NCBI RefSeq assembly: GCF_017168235.1
Contig: NZ_JABFAO010000004.1
Location: 215,595-279,594, forward strand
From: Rhodococcus sp. KRD197
GTDB taxonomy: Bacteria; Actinomycetota; Actinomycetes; Mycobacteriales; Mycobacteriaceae
DNA: 64,000 bases
Direction: 5' to 3'
Positions 17,308 to 26,537 of this stretch are shown here, piece by piece. A program made the translations under genes and the position numbers. The notes beneath the pieces are model-generated. The model was not told where the DNA came from. It was given only the letters and a program-made list of their open reading frames with translations, and ran no database searches. Within the stretch, counting starts at the first letter, position 1. The number at the start of each line of letters is the position of its first letter.

Positions 17308-18668
17308 TCGACTCGACGTCGCGTTTGCGACGACTGCTACTGGGCCTTGCGTTCTTTTTGGTCTTGATCCTCTTTCTGGGTTGGTCGATCACCAGTTACA
17401 ACAAGACGTTCAAAGAGGTGGTCAGTGTGGATCTGATCACCGATTCGGTGGGTAATGCGTTGCCGCTGAACGCCGATGTGAAGGTTCGCGGTCTGATCGT
17501 GGGCGAGGTTCGCTCGACCTCGGCGGTCGACGGTGTGGTGACCGCGCGGATGGCGATCGATCCGGACAAGGCGGAGATGATTCCGTCCAACACCACCGCC
17601 CGGTTGCTGCCGAAGACGTTGTTCGGTGAGCGATACGTCGCATTGATGGTGCCGGAGAAGAACTCTGCGTCGCCGGTCGTCGACGGCACCGTGCTGCAAC
17701 AGGATGTCAGTGGCAACGCGATCGAGGTCGGTCAGTTGCTGGACAATCTGTTGCCGTTGCTCGAAGCGATTCCGCCGCAGGATCTGGCGAACACGCTCGG
17801 CGCGCTCTCCCAGGGTCTCGACGGTCGCGGCGCGGAGTTGGGGTTGACGATCGATCGGCTCGAGAACATCTTCGCCGGCCTGAACACCGAGTTGCCGAAC
17901 ATTCAGCAGGGGTTGCGCGGTCTCGCGGACTTCTCGCAGACCTACGCCGATGCGGGGCCGCAGTTGATCGATGCGTTGGACAATCTGTCGGTCACGGGCA
18001 ACACCTTCGTGGAGCAGCGTCCGGCGGTCGATACGTTGATCGGCTCGCTCACGGCGACGAGTGCGTCGACGGCGGACTTCTTGGAGGCCAACGCGGACAA
18101 CCTGATTCGAATCTCGGCCGATTCCCGTGAGGCGCTCGAGCTGCTGGCACAGTATTCGCCGTCGTTCGGGTGCACGTTCTCGCAGTTCGTCCCCATCGTC
18201 GAACGCGCTCAGACGGTCATCGGTGTCGGCGACGAATACCGAGGCATCAACGTACACATACCGGTGGTCAACCCCAAGGGCCGTTACCTGCCCAACCAGG
18301 ACGAGCCGAGGCTCTTCGACGATCGTGGACCGCGTTGCTACACACCGGCCGACACCGAGGCGGGGGAGTTCTTCCCGCAGTACCCGGGAGGCTCGCCCAA
18401 CGACGGCTCCTACCAGGTTCCCTCGCGCAACCCCGGTCCGCAGGACATCCCTGAGCTTCCGGCGCCGCAGTACTCAGCAATTCCCGGGTCACTGGTGGGT
18501 GCGCCCGGTGGCGCGGCCCCGGCGAGCTACGAGGGCTCGGACTTCGAACGTGACACGCTGGCCGTGATCTACGGCCAGGCAACTGGAACATCTCCGACAG
18601 AGGTTCCGTCGTGGGTGACATCGGCGGGAGCGCCGGCGCTTAGAGGGGTGGAGGTGACAATCAAATGA
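17304..18668 (+). CDS. mceA: Mce protein A
   Basis: A 454-residue MCE-domain protein with one N-terminal membrane anchor (LLLGLAFFLVLILFLGWSI). The MCE domain spans about residues 37-115, including DVKVRGLIVGEVRS and LLPKTLFGERYVALM. A helical region with heptad-like leucines follows and then a Pro/Gly-rich C-terminus. In Mce systems the A-F subunits assemble a hetero-hexameric tunnel from the cytoplasmic membrane toward the mycomembrane. Start and stop overlap its neighbours by four bases each, showing a tightly coupled operon. Confidence 0.93.
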   Translation: MIDSTSRLRRLLLGLAFFLVLILFLGWSITSYNKTFKEVVSVDLITDSVGNALPLNADVKVRGLIVGEVRSTSAVDGVVTARMAIDPDKAEMIPSNTTARLLPKTLFGERYVALMVPEKNSASPVVDGTVLQQDVSGNAIEVGQLLDNLLPLLEAIPPQDLANTLGALSQGLDGRGAELGLTIDRLENIFAGLNTELPNIQQGLRGLADFSQTYADAGPQLIDALDNLSVTGNTFVEQRPAVDTLIGSLTATSASTADFLEANADNLIRISADSREALELLAQYSPSFGCTFSQFVPIVERAQTVIGVGDEYRGINVHIPVVNPKGRYLPNQDEPRLFDDRGPRCYTPADTEAGEFFPQYPGGSPNDGSYQVPSRNPGPQDIPELPAPQYSAIPGSLVGAPGGAAPASYEGSDFERDTLAVIYGQATGTSPTEVPSWVTSAGAPALRGVEVTIK

Positions 18669-19732
18669 GGGGACTTCTTGCGCCGCTCGTCAAACTGGTC
18701 GTGTTCGCAGTGGTGACCATTCTCGCCACGGCAATGTTGGCGTTCTCGATCGCCAACATCAGCGGAGGCGGCGGAAACAACTACAGTGCGATCTTCAGTG
18801 ACGTCACGCTCCTGCAGAAGGGCGACGAGGTGCGCATTGCCGGCGTCCGCGTTGGAGATGTGAAGTCGATCGAAATCGTCAACGAGCGCGAAGCGAAGGT
18901 CGAGTTCTCGGTAGACGGCCGCGACTGGCTGCCGTCGACGGTGACCGCGAACCTGCGGTTCCGCAACCTTGTCGGTCAGCGTTACATCGACATCGAGCAG
19001 GGTGCCGGGGATCAGGGCGGCAAGCTCAACCCCGGCGACACGATCCCGCTGTCGCAGACCAACCCGGCGGTCAACCTCACCACTTTGTTCAATGGCTTCC
19101 GGCCGTTGTTCCAGATGCTGAGCGCCGACGATGTCAACAAGCTCTCCTACCAGATCATCCAGGTCTTCCAGGGGCAGTCAGGCACCATTTCCGAACTCGT
19201 GCGCAGTACATCCAGTCTCACCAACACGGTGGCGGACAAGGACGCCGTGATCGGGGCGGTCATCACCAATCTGAACACGGTGCTGGACACGGTCAACCAG
19301 AACGACGACCAATTGGATTCGCTCATCGTCAACACTCAGCAACTGGTCTCGGGCTTGTCCGCTGATCGTGATGTCGTCGGCTCGGCGGTCACCTCGCTCG
19401 CCGGACTCACCGACGCCACCGCAGGTCTGCTCGAGCCCACTCGGCCGTCGATCCAAGGTTCGGTCGCGGCCCTGAATACGCTGGCCACGACACTCAACGC
19501 GCGAGAGGACGACCTCACGAAGGTAGTCCAGACCTTGCCGAAGAAGCTCGACAAGCTGATTCGTACCGCACAGCAGGGTTCGTGGTTCACGTTCTACCTC
19601 TGCGGGCTCGACATCAAGGCCGGTCCGGGCACGTCACCGAATCTCAATCTTCCGACGGGGCTCCCGACTGTGAATCAGCCGCTGTACACGAACTCGGCGG
19701 AGCGTTGCAAAGCTGGGGGGATCCAAGAATGA
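18665..19732 (+). CDS. mceB: Mce protein B
   Basis: A 355-residue MCE protein. The N-terminal membrane segment is VVFAVVTILATAMLAFSIANI. The MCE domain begins YSAIFSDVTLLQKGDEVRIAGVRVG and includes LRFRNLVGQRYIDIEQG. A long coiled-coil-prone helical part (about residues 140-300) follows, and C-terminal cysteines (FTFYLCGLD, ERCKAG) could pair. ATGA overlaps at both ends tie it to mceA and mceC. Confidence 0.93.
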   Translation: MRGLLAPLVKLVVFAVVTILATAMLAFSIANISGGGGNNYSAIFSDVTLLQKGDEVRIAGVRVGDVKSIEIVNEREAKVEFSVDGRDWLPSTVTANLRFRNLVGQRYIDIEQGAGDQGGKLNPGDTIPLSQTNPAVNLTTLFNGFRPLFQMLSADDVNKLSYQIIQVFQGQSGTISELVRSTSSLTNTVADKDAVIGAVITNLNTVLDTVNQNDDQLDSLIVNTQQLVSGLSADRDVVGSAVTSLAGLTDATAGLLEPTRPSIQGSVAALNTLATTLNAREDDLTKVVQTLPKKLDKLIRTAQQGSWFTFYLCGLDIKAGPGTSPNLNLPTGLPTVNQPLYTNSAERCKAGGIQE

Positions 19733-20742
19733 ACAAGCGTAGCCCGATGGTGGCAGGCGCCTTGGGAATCATGATCGTGTTGCTCGCGACGATGGCAGTG
19801 TTCTCGTTGGAGCGGCTCCCGATTCTGGGAGCTGCATCGAACTACACAGCGCACTTCCAGGAAGCTGCGGGCCTCGAACCCGGCAACGAAGTGCGTATCG
19901 CCGGAGTCAAAGTCGGCGTCGTCGATTCGGTCGAGCTCGATGGCGACAAGGTCGACGTCGCCTTTCGCGTGAAGGATGCCTGGGTTGGCAACAACTCGTC
20001 GGCGTCGATCCAGATCAAGACGCTTCTCGGCCAGAAGTATCTGGCCATCGAGCCGCGCGGCGACGAAGTGCTCCGTCCCAAGGATCCGATCCCACTCGAG
20101 CGCACCACCTCGCCGTACGACGTGATCGACGCGTTCAGTGATGCCGCCTCGACCATCACCGATATCGACACCGATCAGTTGGCGTCGAGCTTCGAGACGC
20201 TCTCGCAGGCGTTCTCGGAAACACCCGCAGATATTCGCGCGTCGCTGGATGGGGTGAGCAGGTTGTCACAGACCATCGCGAGCCGCGACACCGAGCTGCA
20301 GCAGCTGTTCGAGGCCACCGGCGCGACCTCGCGCGTCCTCGCGGACCGGAACCAGGAGTTCAATCGCCTCATCGCCGACGCAGGTCCGCTGTTGGAGGAA
20401 CTCAACAATCGTCAGCAGTCGATATCGCAGCTGCTGACAGGTGTGCAGCGGTTGTCTCAGCAATTGACCGGTCTGGTTCGTGACAACGAAGAGCAGATCA
20501 CGCCGATGCTGCAGCAGCTCAACGGTGTGATCGACATTCTCAACGAGAACAACGACGCCCTCGTGCGCGGCATCGAACTCTATGCGCCGTTCGTCCGCCT
20601 GTACGCAAACGTCGTCGGAAACGGGCGTTGGCTCGACATCACGCTGGCCAACCTGGCGCCTCCTGGCCTGCCGCTGATTCCGGGGTACCGCGAGCCGGCT
20701 CAGGACCTGCGCAATCCCGTGCAAGATGTGGGAGCCAACTGA
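19729..20742 (+). CDS. mceC: Mce protein C
   Basis: A 337-residue MCE protein. The ATG at 19729 overlaps the mceB stop; the open frame extends further upstream only through mceB. A membrane anchor ([18 protein letters not shown]) is followed by the MCE domain with [20 protein letters not shown] and [18 protein letters not shown], then a long helical region rich in Gln, Leu and Ser (about residues 140-285) and a short C-terminal globular end. Confidence 0.93.
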   Translation: MNKRSPMVAGALGIMIVLLATMAVFSLERLPILGAASNYTAHFQEAAGLEPGNEVRIAGVKVGVVDSVELDGDKVDVAFRVKDAWVGNNSSASIQIKTLLGQKYLAIEPRGDEVLRPKDPIPLERTTSPYDVIDAFSDAASTITDIDTDQLASSFETLSQAFSETPADIRASLDGVSRLSQTIASRDTELQQLFEATGATSRVLADRNQEFNRLIADAGPLLEELNNRQQSISQLLTGVQRLSQQLTGLVRDNEEQITPMLQQLNGVIDILNENNDALVRGIELYAPFVRLYANVVGNGRWLDITLANLAPPGLPLIPGYREPAQDLRNPVQDVGAN

Positions 20743-22040
20743 TGAGTGACAACCAACTGACGACCGACAGCGGAGACAACGTGAAGAAGACGGGCGGCTC
20801 GCGCGCCGTCATCGCAGGTGTCGTGGTGGCTGCGCTCATCGTCGCCGGCGGTCTCTGGTGGCTGTTCAACCGTGCCGGAACAACCGAGATCACCGCCTAC
20901 TTCGACAAGTCGGTCGGTATCTACGAAGGCTCGAACGTGCGTGTGCTCGGCGTGCAGGTCGGTTCGGTCACCTCGGTGGTCCCGCAGGGCGATCAGGTCG
21001 AGGTCAAACTTCGGGTCGATCGGGGCATCGACATCCCAGCCGATGCTAAGGCCGTGCAGATAACGCCGTCCCTGGTGTCCGATCGATACGTTCAGCTCGC
21101 CCCCGCCTACTCCGGTGGCGACACGATGGCCGATGGTGCGGTGATCCCACGGGAACGCACCGCGACCCCCGTCGAGGTGGATCAGATCTACGCAAGCATC
21201 GACGAGTTGTCCATGGCGCTCGGGCCGGACGGCGCGAACGCGAACGGTGCGCTGACCGATCTGGTCAACACCGGGGCGGCGAATCTCGAGGGCAACGGCG
21301 CGGCTTTGGGAGAGACGATCACGCAGCTCTCCGATGCCTCGCGCACGCTCAGCGATTCTCGCGGGGATCTGTTCGACACCGTCAAGAACCTGCAGGTTTT
21401 CGTCTCGGCTCTCGCGGCCAACGATCAGCAGGTACGCCAGTTCAACAACCAGCTAAGCAATCTCACGAGCTTCCTCAACGGTGAGCGCGACGATCTCGGG
21501 GTAGCGCTGAATCAGCTGTCGATATCGCTGGGCGATGTCGCAAAGTTCGTGGCTGACAACCGGGATCAGTTGGTGCAGGCGGCCGACGGACTGGTTCAAC
21601 CGACTCAGACGCTCGCCGACGGCAGAGAGAATCTGGTCGAGACACTGACGATTCTTCCGCTCGCCATCAGCAACCTGGTCAACTCGTACGACGCCGAATC
21701 CGGCACGCTCGCGACCCGCGCGAACCTGCAGGACGAGACCCAGGATCCGCTCGGCATCGTGTGTCGCCTGATCGATCTCGGCAAGCTGGTCCCGGGTGAT
21801 CCGCGATTCGAACAACTCGGCGCGCAGATTCAGCCCGTCATCGATCGCTGCAACGAGTTCGCGACGTTGGTTCAGGGGCCGGTACGGGAGTCGAATCTGG
21901 TCCTTCCGTTCGGCGTTCTCACCAACGAGACACAACAGGGCAATGTCGTGCCGGGGACCGTTCCTGGTGTTGTCTCGGAGCGGCTGGCCGAGAACAACAA
22001 CATGCCTGGTCTGCAAGAATCGATTGGAGGGGGACAGTGA
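20742..22040 (+). CDS. mceD: Mce protein D
   Basis: A 432-residue MCE protein. The ATG at 20742 shares one base with the mceC stop (TGATG), the most likely start, although the frame opens earlier. The N-terminal membrane segment is [21 protein letters not shown], the MCE domain runs from [25 protein letters not shown] to [12 protein letters not shown], and a helical domain follows to about residue 330. Two cysteines in the C-terminal part (IVCRLID, DRCNEF) could form a disulfide. Confidence 0.92.
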   Translation: MSDNQLTTDSGDNVKKTGGSRAVIAGVVVAALIVAGGLWWLFNRAGTTEITAYFDKSVGIYEGSNVRVLGVQVGSVTSVVPQGDQVEVKLRVDRGIDIPADAKAVQITPSLVSDRYVQLAPAYSGGDTMADGAVIPRERTATPVEVDQIYASIDELSMALGPDGANANGALTDLVNTGAANLEGNGAALGETITQLSDASRTLSDSRGDLFDTVKNLQVFVSALAANDQQVRQFNNQLSNLTSFLNGERDDLGVALNQLSISLGDVAKFVADNRDQLVQAADGLVQPTQTLADGRENLVETLTILPLAISNLVNSYDAESGTLATRANLQDETQDPLGIVCRLIDLGKLVPGDPRFEQLGAQIQPVIDRCNEFATLVQGPVRESNLVLPFGVLTNETQQGNVVPGTVPGVVSERLAENNNMPGLQESIGGGQ

Positions 22041-23404
22041 ACCCGCTGAGGACACCGTCGTTCTGGGGATCTTCCTCGGGTGCATCGTCACCGAGTGAAC
22101 GGTCATCGCGTGCAGCACGGCAGGTCAAGCGTCCGCTCGTGGCGATCGTCGGTGCGTCCCTGGTGACGTTGTCCGTCGCCTCGTGCTCGCAGGGCATCTA
22201 CGCCATCCCGCTTCCCGGTGGTGCCGACCTCGGCGACAACCCGATGCGCCTGACCATTCAGTTCGAGGACGTGTTGGACCTGGTGCCTCAGTCGACGGTC
22301 AAGGTCGACGGAGTTGAGGTCGGGCGGGTCGATTCGATCTCCGTCGCGGACAATGAGTGGACGGCGAATGTCGGTGTGATCATGAACGATTCGGTCGATC
22401 TGCCCGCCAACGCAATCGCGGGGATCGAGCAGACGAACATTCTCGGTGAGAAGTTCGTTCAGCTGACCGTTCCCGCTGGCGACGCTGATCCGGAGAAGCT
22501 CACCGACGGTGACACGATTCCGCTGGCTCGCACATCGGCCACCACCAATATCGAGCAGGTTCTCGGTGCGTTGTCGCTGCTGCTCAACGGCGGCGGCGTG
22601 GGTCAGTTGGCTCCCATCGTCAAGGAGCTCAACGCAGCCTTCGACGGTCGCGAGGGTACGACGCGTCAGCTGCTCGAGGAAGCCAACACGTTGATCACCG
22701 GGCTCGAGCAGCAGCGTGAGGACATCACGCGGGCTCTCGACGGTCTCGACGTGCTGACCACCCAGGTCAGTGCACAGACAGACAAGATCGATCGCGTCCT
22801 CCAGGATCTCCCCATCGCGACCGAGGTGCTCGAGCAGCAGCGGCCGCAGCTGACCGCCATGCTCGGCCAGCTCGACCGACTCGGTGCAGTGGGAACCGAT
22901 GTCATCAACCAGTCCCGGGACGACTTGATCGCGGACCTTCGCGCTCTGCGGCCCACGCTGCAGGCGCTTGCGGCTTCGGGCGACGACATCGTCACCTCGT
23001 TGCCACTGGTTCTGACGCTGCCGTTCCCGGATGGCGTCGAAAAGGTCATTCAGGGCAACTCCGCGAACCTGTACCTTTCGCTCGATCTGTCGATCGGAAC
23101 CGCGTTGCGCAACTTCGGTGTGGGCGAGGGCGATCCGGTCTACATCCAGCCGAAGTTCGGGCCCCGTATTCCGTTGGTAGATCCGGCGAACCCCTACTAC
23201 AACGGCAACGGGCCACGCCCGGGGTGGCCGACCATTTCGCTGCTGCCCCTCCCGCCGATCATTCCGGCCCCGACGCCTGCGCCCGGCGTCCCTGTGGCCC
23301 CTGGGACGGAGCCGGACAATGAGCTGGTCGATGCGGCAGCCGCCCCACCGACGCCGTTCGCGCCACTGAACGATCTGATCGAACAACTCGGAGGTGGGCT
23401 GTGA
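22037..23404 (+). CDS. mceE: Mce protein E, lipoprotein
   Basis: A 455-residue MCE protein with a lipoprotein signal: the hydrophobic stretch [18 protein letters not shown] ends in a lipobox with Cys50, preceded by an unusually long basic N-terminus. MceE subunits are typically lipoproteins (LprK type). The MCE domain starts [27 protein letters not shown]. The C-terminus is Pro-rich (about residues 405-430). The GTG at 22037 overlaps the mceD stop and the gene overlaps mceF by four bases. Confidence 0.93.
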   Translation: MNPLRTPSFWGSSSGASSPSERSSRAARQVKRPLVAIVGASLVTLSVASCSQGIYAIPLPGGADLGDNPMRLTIQFEDVLDLVPQSTVKVDGVEVGRVDSISVADNEWTANVGVIMNDSVDLPANAIAGIEQTNILGEKFVQLTVPAGDADPEKLTDGDTIPLARTSATTNIEQVLGALSLLLNGGGVGQLAPIVKELNAAFDGREGTTRQLLEEANTLITGLEQQREDITRALDGLDVLTTQVSAQTDKIDRVLQDLPIATEVLEQQRPQLTAMLGQLDRLGAVGTDVINQSRDDLIADLRALRPTLQALAASGDDIVTSLPLVLTLPFPDGVEKVIQGNSANLYLSLDLSIGTALRNFGVGEGDPVYIQPKFGPRIPLVDPANPYYNGNGPRPGWPTISLLPLPPIIPAPTPAPGVPVAPGTEPDNELVDAAAAPPTPFAPLNDLIEQLGGGL

Positions 23405-24648
23405 GATCGCGGCTGGTCAAATTTCAGCTCATCGCGTTCGTATTGGTCGCCGTCTTCGGCATCCTGTACGTCGGCGGCAAGTATGTCCGCATCGACAATC
23501 TGCTCGGTTTCGGCCAGTACGCCGTCGACGTCCGGTTTGCCGATTCCGGTGGCATCTTCACCAATGCTGAGGTCACCTATCGGGGCGTTCCAGTGGGAAC
23601 GGTCGGGCCGCTGTCGCTGACCCAGGACGGCGTGAACGTCCGGCTCATGCTCAACGACGGGGGGCCGGACATTCCGGCCTCGGCGCTGGCTGTCGTCGCC
23701 AACAGATCGGCGATCGGTGAGCAATATGTCGATCTGCGGCCACCGAGTGATGCCGGGCCCTATCTGGAAGAGGGTTCGGTCATCGCGACCGAGGACACCG
23801 AGACTCCGGTCCCGATCGAGGAAGTGCTCGCCAGCACCGATCAGCTCGTCAGCTCGGTCCCCTTGGAGAGCTTGACGACGGTGGTGCAGGAATTGGGAGC
23901 GGCCTTCGACGGCAAGGGCGAGGACCTTCAGGTTCTCGTCGATTCGCTCGGGACTTTGAGCGAAACGGCTGACGAGGCACTTCCGGAGACGCTGGCGTTG
24001 ATCCGCGACAGCCGAACGGTGTTGGACACGCAGTCCGAGCAGTCGTCGGCGATCAGGCAGTTCAGTACCGATCTGAACGCGGTGACCGCGCAGCTGCGCA
24101 GCAACGATCCGGACATCAGGCGCCTGATAAACACCGGCACCGCTGCCAGCGATCAGATCGGAGCTCTCATCGCTGAGGCCGGTCCGTCGTTGACCACGGA
24201 TCTGGCCAATATCAATGCGCTGACCTCGTTGGCGGCCCCGAAGACGCTCGCGCTCAAGCCGCTGCTGATCTTCTTGCCCGCTCTCTCGTCCGGTGCAGGC
24301 ACACTTGTTCCCGGTGACGGCACCATCCATCAGGGCCTGTTGCTGGAGACGAACAACCCGCCGCCATGCACGATCGGATACGAGGGCTCGCAGGCGATTC
24401 TCGACGAGGAGAAGGCCAAGAACCCCAATTTCGATCTCACCGAGGAGAACTACCCGCTGAACCTCGAGGCGAACTGCACGACCCCGCAGGGCAGCGTGAC
24501 GGGTGTTCGTAGCGCGAACCGCATCGTGTTCGCCGATCCGGAGATCCCGCAGCCGTGGGACGACATCCCCAAGGTCGATCCGGACAAGCTGAACCTGAAC
24601 CCGATCGCGTCGCAGCTCGCTCCGTTGATCGGAGTGACCCCGAAGTAG
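23401..24648 (+). CDS. mceF: Mce protein F
   Basis: A 415-residue MCE protein closing the six-gene set. The membrane anchor is LIAFVLVAVFGILYVGGKYV. The MCE domain contains VDVRFADSGGIFTNAEVTYRGVPVGTV and IGEQYVDLRPPSD. The helical domain and a C-terminal region with Cys pairs (PPPCTIGYEG, EANCTTP) follow the usual MceF plan. It starts in a four-base overlap with mceE and is followed by a hairpin at 24666-24706. Confidence 0.93.
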   Translation: MRSRLVKFQLIAFVLVAVFGILYVGGKYVRIDNLLGFGQYAVDVRFADSGGIFTNAEVTYRGVPVGTVGPLSLTQDGVNVRLMLNDGGPDIPASALAVVANRSAIGEQYVDLRPPSDAGPYLEEGSVIATEDTETPVPIEEVLASTDQLVSSVPLESLTTVVQELGAAFDGKGEDLQVLVDSLGTLSETADEALPETLALIRDSRTVLDTQSEQSSAIRQFSTDLNAVTAQLRSNDPDIRRLINTGTAASDQIGALIAEAGPSLTTDLANINALTSLAAPKTLALKPLLIFLPALSSGAGTLVPGDGTIHQGLLLETNNPPPCTIGYEGSQAILDEEKAKNPNFDLTEENYPLNLEANCTTPQGSVTGVRSANRIVFADPEIPQPWDDIPKVDPDKLNLNPIASQLAPLIGVTPK

Positions 24649-24665
24649 TCGGTCGAGGTACGTCG

Positions 24666-24706
24666 ATGGCGGCGGTACTGTCGGAAAACGGCAGGCCCGC
24701 CGCCAT
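24666..24706 (+). terminator. Hairpin after mceF
   Basis: ATGGCGGCGG pairs with CCGCCGCCAT around a 21-base loop and is followed by TTTCGTC. It could end or reduce transcription between mceF and the Mce-associated genes. Confidence 0.55.
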
Positions 24707-24783
24707 TTTCGTCATCGGGTGGTGTCAGCGGTCGCATCCGCGGGATCGAGTACGTGTTACCGGAGGGTAAGGTTGGTTGTGTG

Positions 24784-25470
24784 ATGTCAAACACCGAGGT
24801 CCGAGATTCGACTGCGTCGGGCTCCGGGCCGGAGAACACCGGGCCGAAGAACAAGGCAAAGCCAGTATTGATCGTGGCGTCCATCGTGGCGGTGCTCGCG
24901 TTGGCCGCGAGTGTGTGGTTCGGCATCGGGTGGAAGGATGCGATCGATGATCGTCAGATGGCGCAGACGCGGGATTCGGCTCTGACGGGGGCACAGCAAG
25001 CTGTTCTGAACATGACGACGCTGGACTCGGCGAATCTCGACGAATCGTTCGACACGATTCTGACGTCCGTGACGGGCGAGGAGATGAACCAGTTCATCGA
25101 GGACATGCGCACCTCGTTCACCGAGGATCAACGCGATCTGTCGGCCAAGACGACGTCAGAACTGTTGACCGGCGCCCTCACCGAGCTCTCCGCAGACGAC
25201 GGCACTGCCGAAGCTGTGGTCGTAGTGGCAACCACCACGACGCGTGACGGCTTCGATCCGTCTCGTCAGAGACTGGTCATGGAGGTCGGCATGCAGGACG
25301 TCGACGGGACATGGAAGGCATCGCGGGCGGCGCCCGTCGGCAACCCGGTTCCGCTCAACCCGACGGCCGACCCGAATGCGGTCGATCCGGAGGCCGGTTC
25401 CGATTCGCCGCCACCGGGTGACGCCACCGAGCCCGAGGTTTCCGAGCCCGAGACTCCCGCCGGTCCGTAA
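24784..25470 (+). CDS. Mce-associated membrane protein (Mam), first copy
   Basis: A protein of about 228 residues with a Thr/Ser/Lys-rich cytoplasmic start, one membrane segment (PVLIVASIVAVLALAASVWFGIGW), an extracytoplasmic domain of the kind found after mceF genes, and a Pro/Glu-rich tail. Mce-associated proteins are thought to stabilise Mce complexes. The ATG at 24784 is preferred; a GTG directly before it (24781) and a GTG at 24754 are alternatives, and GGAGGG at about 24762 is rather far from the ATG. Confidence 0.8.
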   Translation: MSNTEVRDSTASGSGPENTGPKNKAKPVLIVASIVAVLALAASVWFGIGWKDAIDDRQMAQTRDSALTGAQQAVLNMTTLDSANLDESFDTILTSVTGEEMNQFIEDMRTSFTEDQRDLSAKTTSELLTGALTELSADDGTAEAVVVVATTTTRDGFDPSRQRLVMEVGMQDVDGTWKASRAAPVGNPVPLNPTADPNAVDPEAGSDSPPPGDATEPEVSEPETPAGP

Positions 25471-25551
25471 AAGCGTTTTCCATTGTCGGAGTCCGTCGGG
25501 TCTTGCATCAGAGTTTTTCGCAGTAGACGTAATCGAGGAGTTGTCCTTCCA

Positions 25552-26331
25552 GTGCCACCACAGCGTCGCAAAATCGTTCCCCCCACCACCACGAGCAAGG
25601 CGCGGAAGAAGGTTGCGGGCTCGGGACGCAAGCCCGAGGCCACGCAGGTCCCGGGCGCCGTCGAGACTCCGGACCTCACGAAGTCCGAGCCGGCCCGGGA
25701 CACCGCCGCCGACACCGCCACCGACACCGACACCGCCGCCGCCGCCGCCGACACCGACACCGCCGACACCGCCGCCGACACCAAAGCCGTGTCCGGCCCG
25801 GCCGCTTCTGAGCCGACCGCTTCTGAGCCGGCCACTTCGGGGCGGACGAACTGGGTGCCGGCGATTGTCGTCGGCGCGGTCGCTGTCGTCCTGGTGGCGT
25901 TCGCTGCGGTGGCTGCGGTGAAGCCGGGCACCGAGGTCGACAACATGGCGTGGGTCGATCAGGGTGCGTCCTCGGAGGTGACGAGGGCGGCGTCGGAGGG
26001 TTTGACGGCTCTGTATCGCTACAACTGGGAGACCATCGACGAGGACCTGGAGTCGGCTCGTGCATTCATGGGCCCGGATCTGCAGGAGGAGACCAATCAG
26101 TTCCTCGACGCGATCAAGTCGGGCGCTGAGCAGACGCAGACGGCCACCGAGGTCGATGTGATGGATATCGGTCTGGTCAGGCTGGAGTCCGATCGGGCCG
26201 AGCTGCTCGCGAACATGAACGTCAGCTCCACGCGCGCCGGGGTGGCGTACGACAGCGTCATGTTCCCGATCGTGGTCAACATGGAGACCCTCGACGGTCG
26301 ATGGGTCGTGTCGGCAACCGAGTTGAAGTAG
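25552..26331 (+). CDS. Mce-associated membrane protein (Mam), second copy
   Basis: A protein of about 259 residues with the same plan as the preceding gene: a charged N-terminus, one membrane segment (VPAIVVGAVAVVLVAFAAVAAV) and an extracytoplasmic domain. Its N-terminal part contains a striking run of Asp-Thr and Ala-Asp-Thr units (about residues 45-80) encoded by a GACACC/GCCGCC repeat. GAGGAG at 25535-25540 precedes the GTG chosen here; the frame starts further up at a TTG. The family is recognised by position and architecture. Confidence 0.78.
   Translation: MPPQRRKIVPPTTTSKARKKVAGSGRKPEATQVPGAVETPDLTKSEPARDTAADTATDTDTAAAAADTDTADTAADTKAVSGPAASEPTASEPATSGRTNWVPAIVVGAVAVVLVAFAAVAAVKPGTEVDNMAWVDQGASSEVTRAASEGLTALYRYNWETIDEDLESARAFMGPDLQEETNQFLDAIKSGAEQTQTATEVDVMDIGLVRLESDRAELLANMNVSSTRAGVAYDSVMFPIVVNMETLDGRWVVSATELK
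25694..25790 (+). repeat. GACACC/GCCGCC low-complexity repeat
   Basis: A 97-base tract of GACACCG and GCCGCC units coding Asp-Thr-Ala-rich sequence in the second Mce-associated protein. Short units of this kind can change length by slippage in steps that keep the frame. Confidence 0.8.
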
Positions 26332-26537
26332 TCCTGTCGGTCGACGCTCGAAGCGGGCTGAAAGTCCGAAATTGTCGATGTCGACGTGAGCCCCGAATCT
26401 TTTGCGTCCGGAACGAAGCACGAGGGGCAATTACGATCGCGCATGCGTCCCGATGTGGGGCGAGCTCTGGTTGCGCGAGATCGCCTCCGGGCCTCCTCGC
26501 GTGGCCGGAGGCGGTTTCGCGACGACACGGAGTACTG

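Noticed and set aside
25694..25790. Possible CRISPR or minisatellite array
   Set aside because: The unit is only six to seven bases with no spacers, and it lies in frame inside a coding gene.
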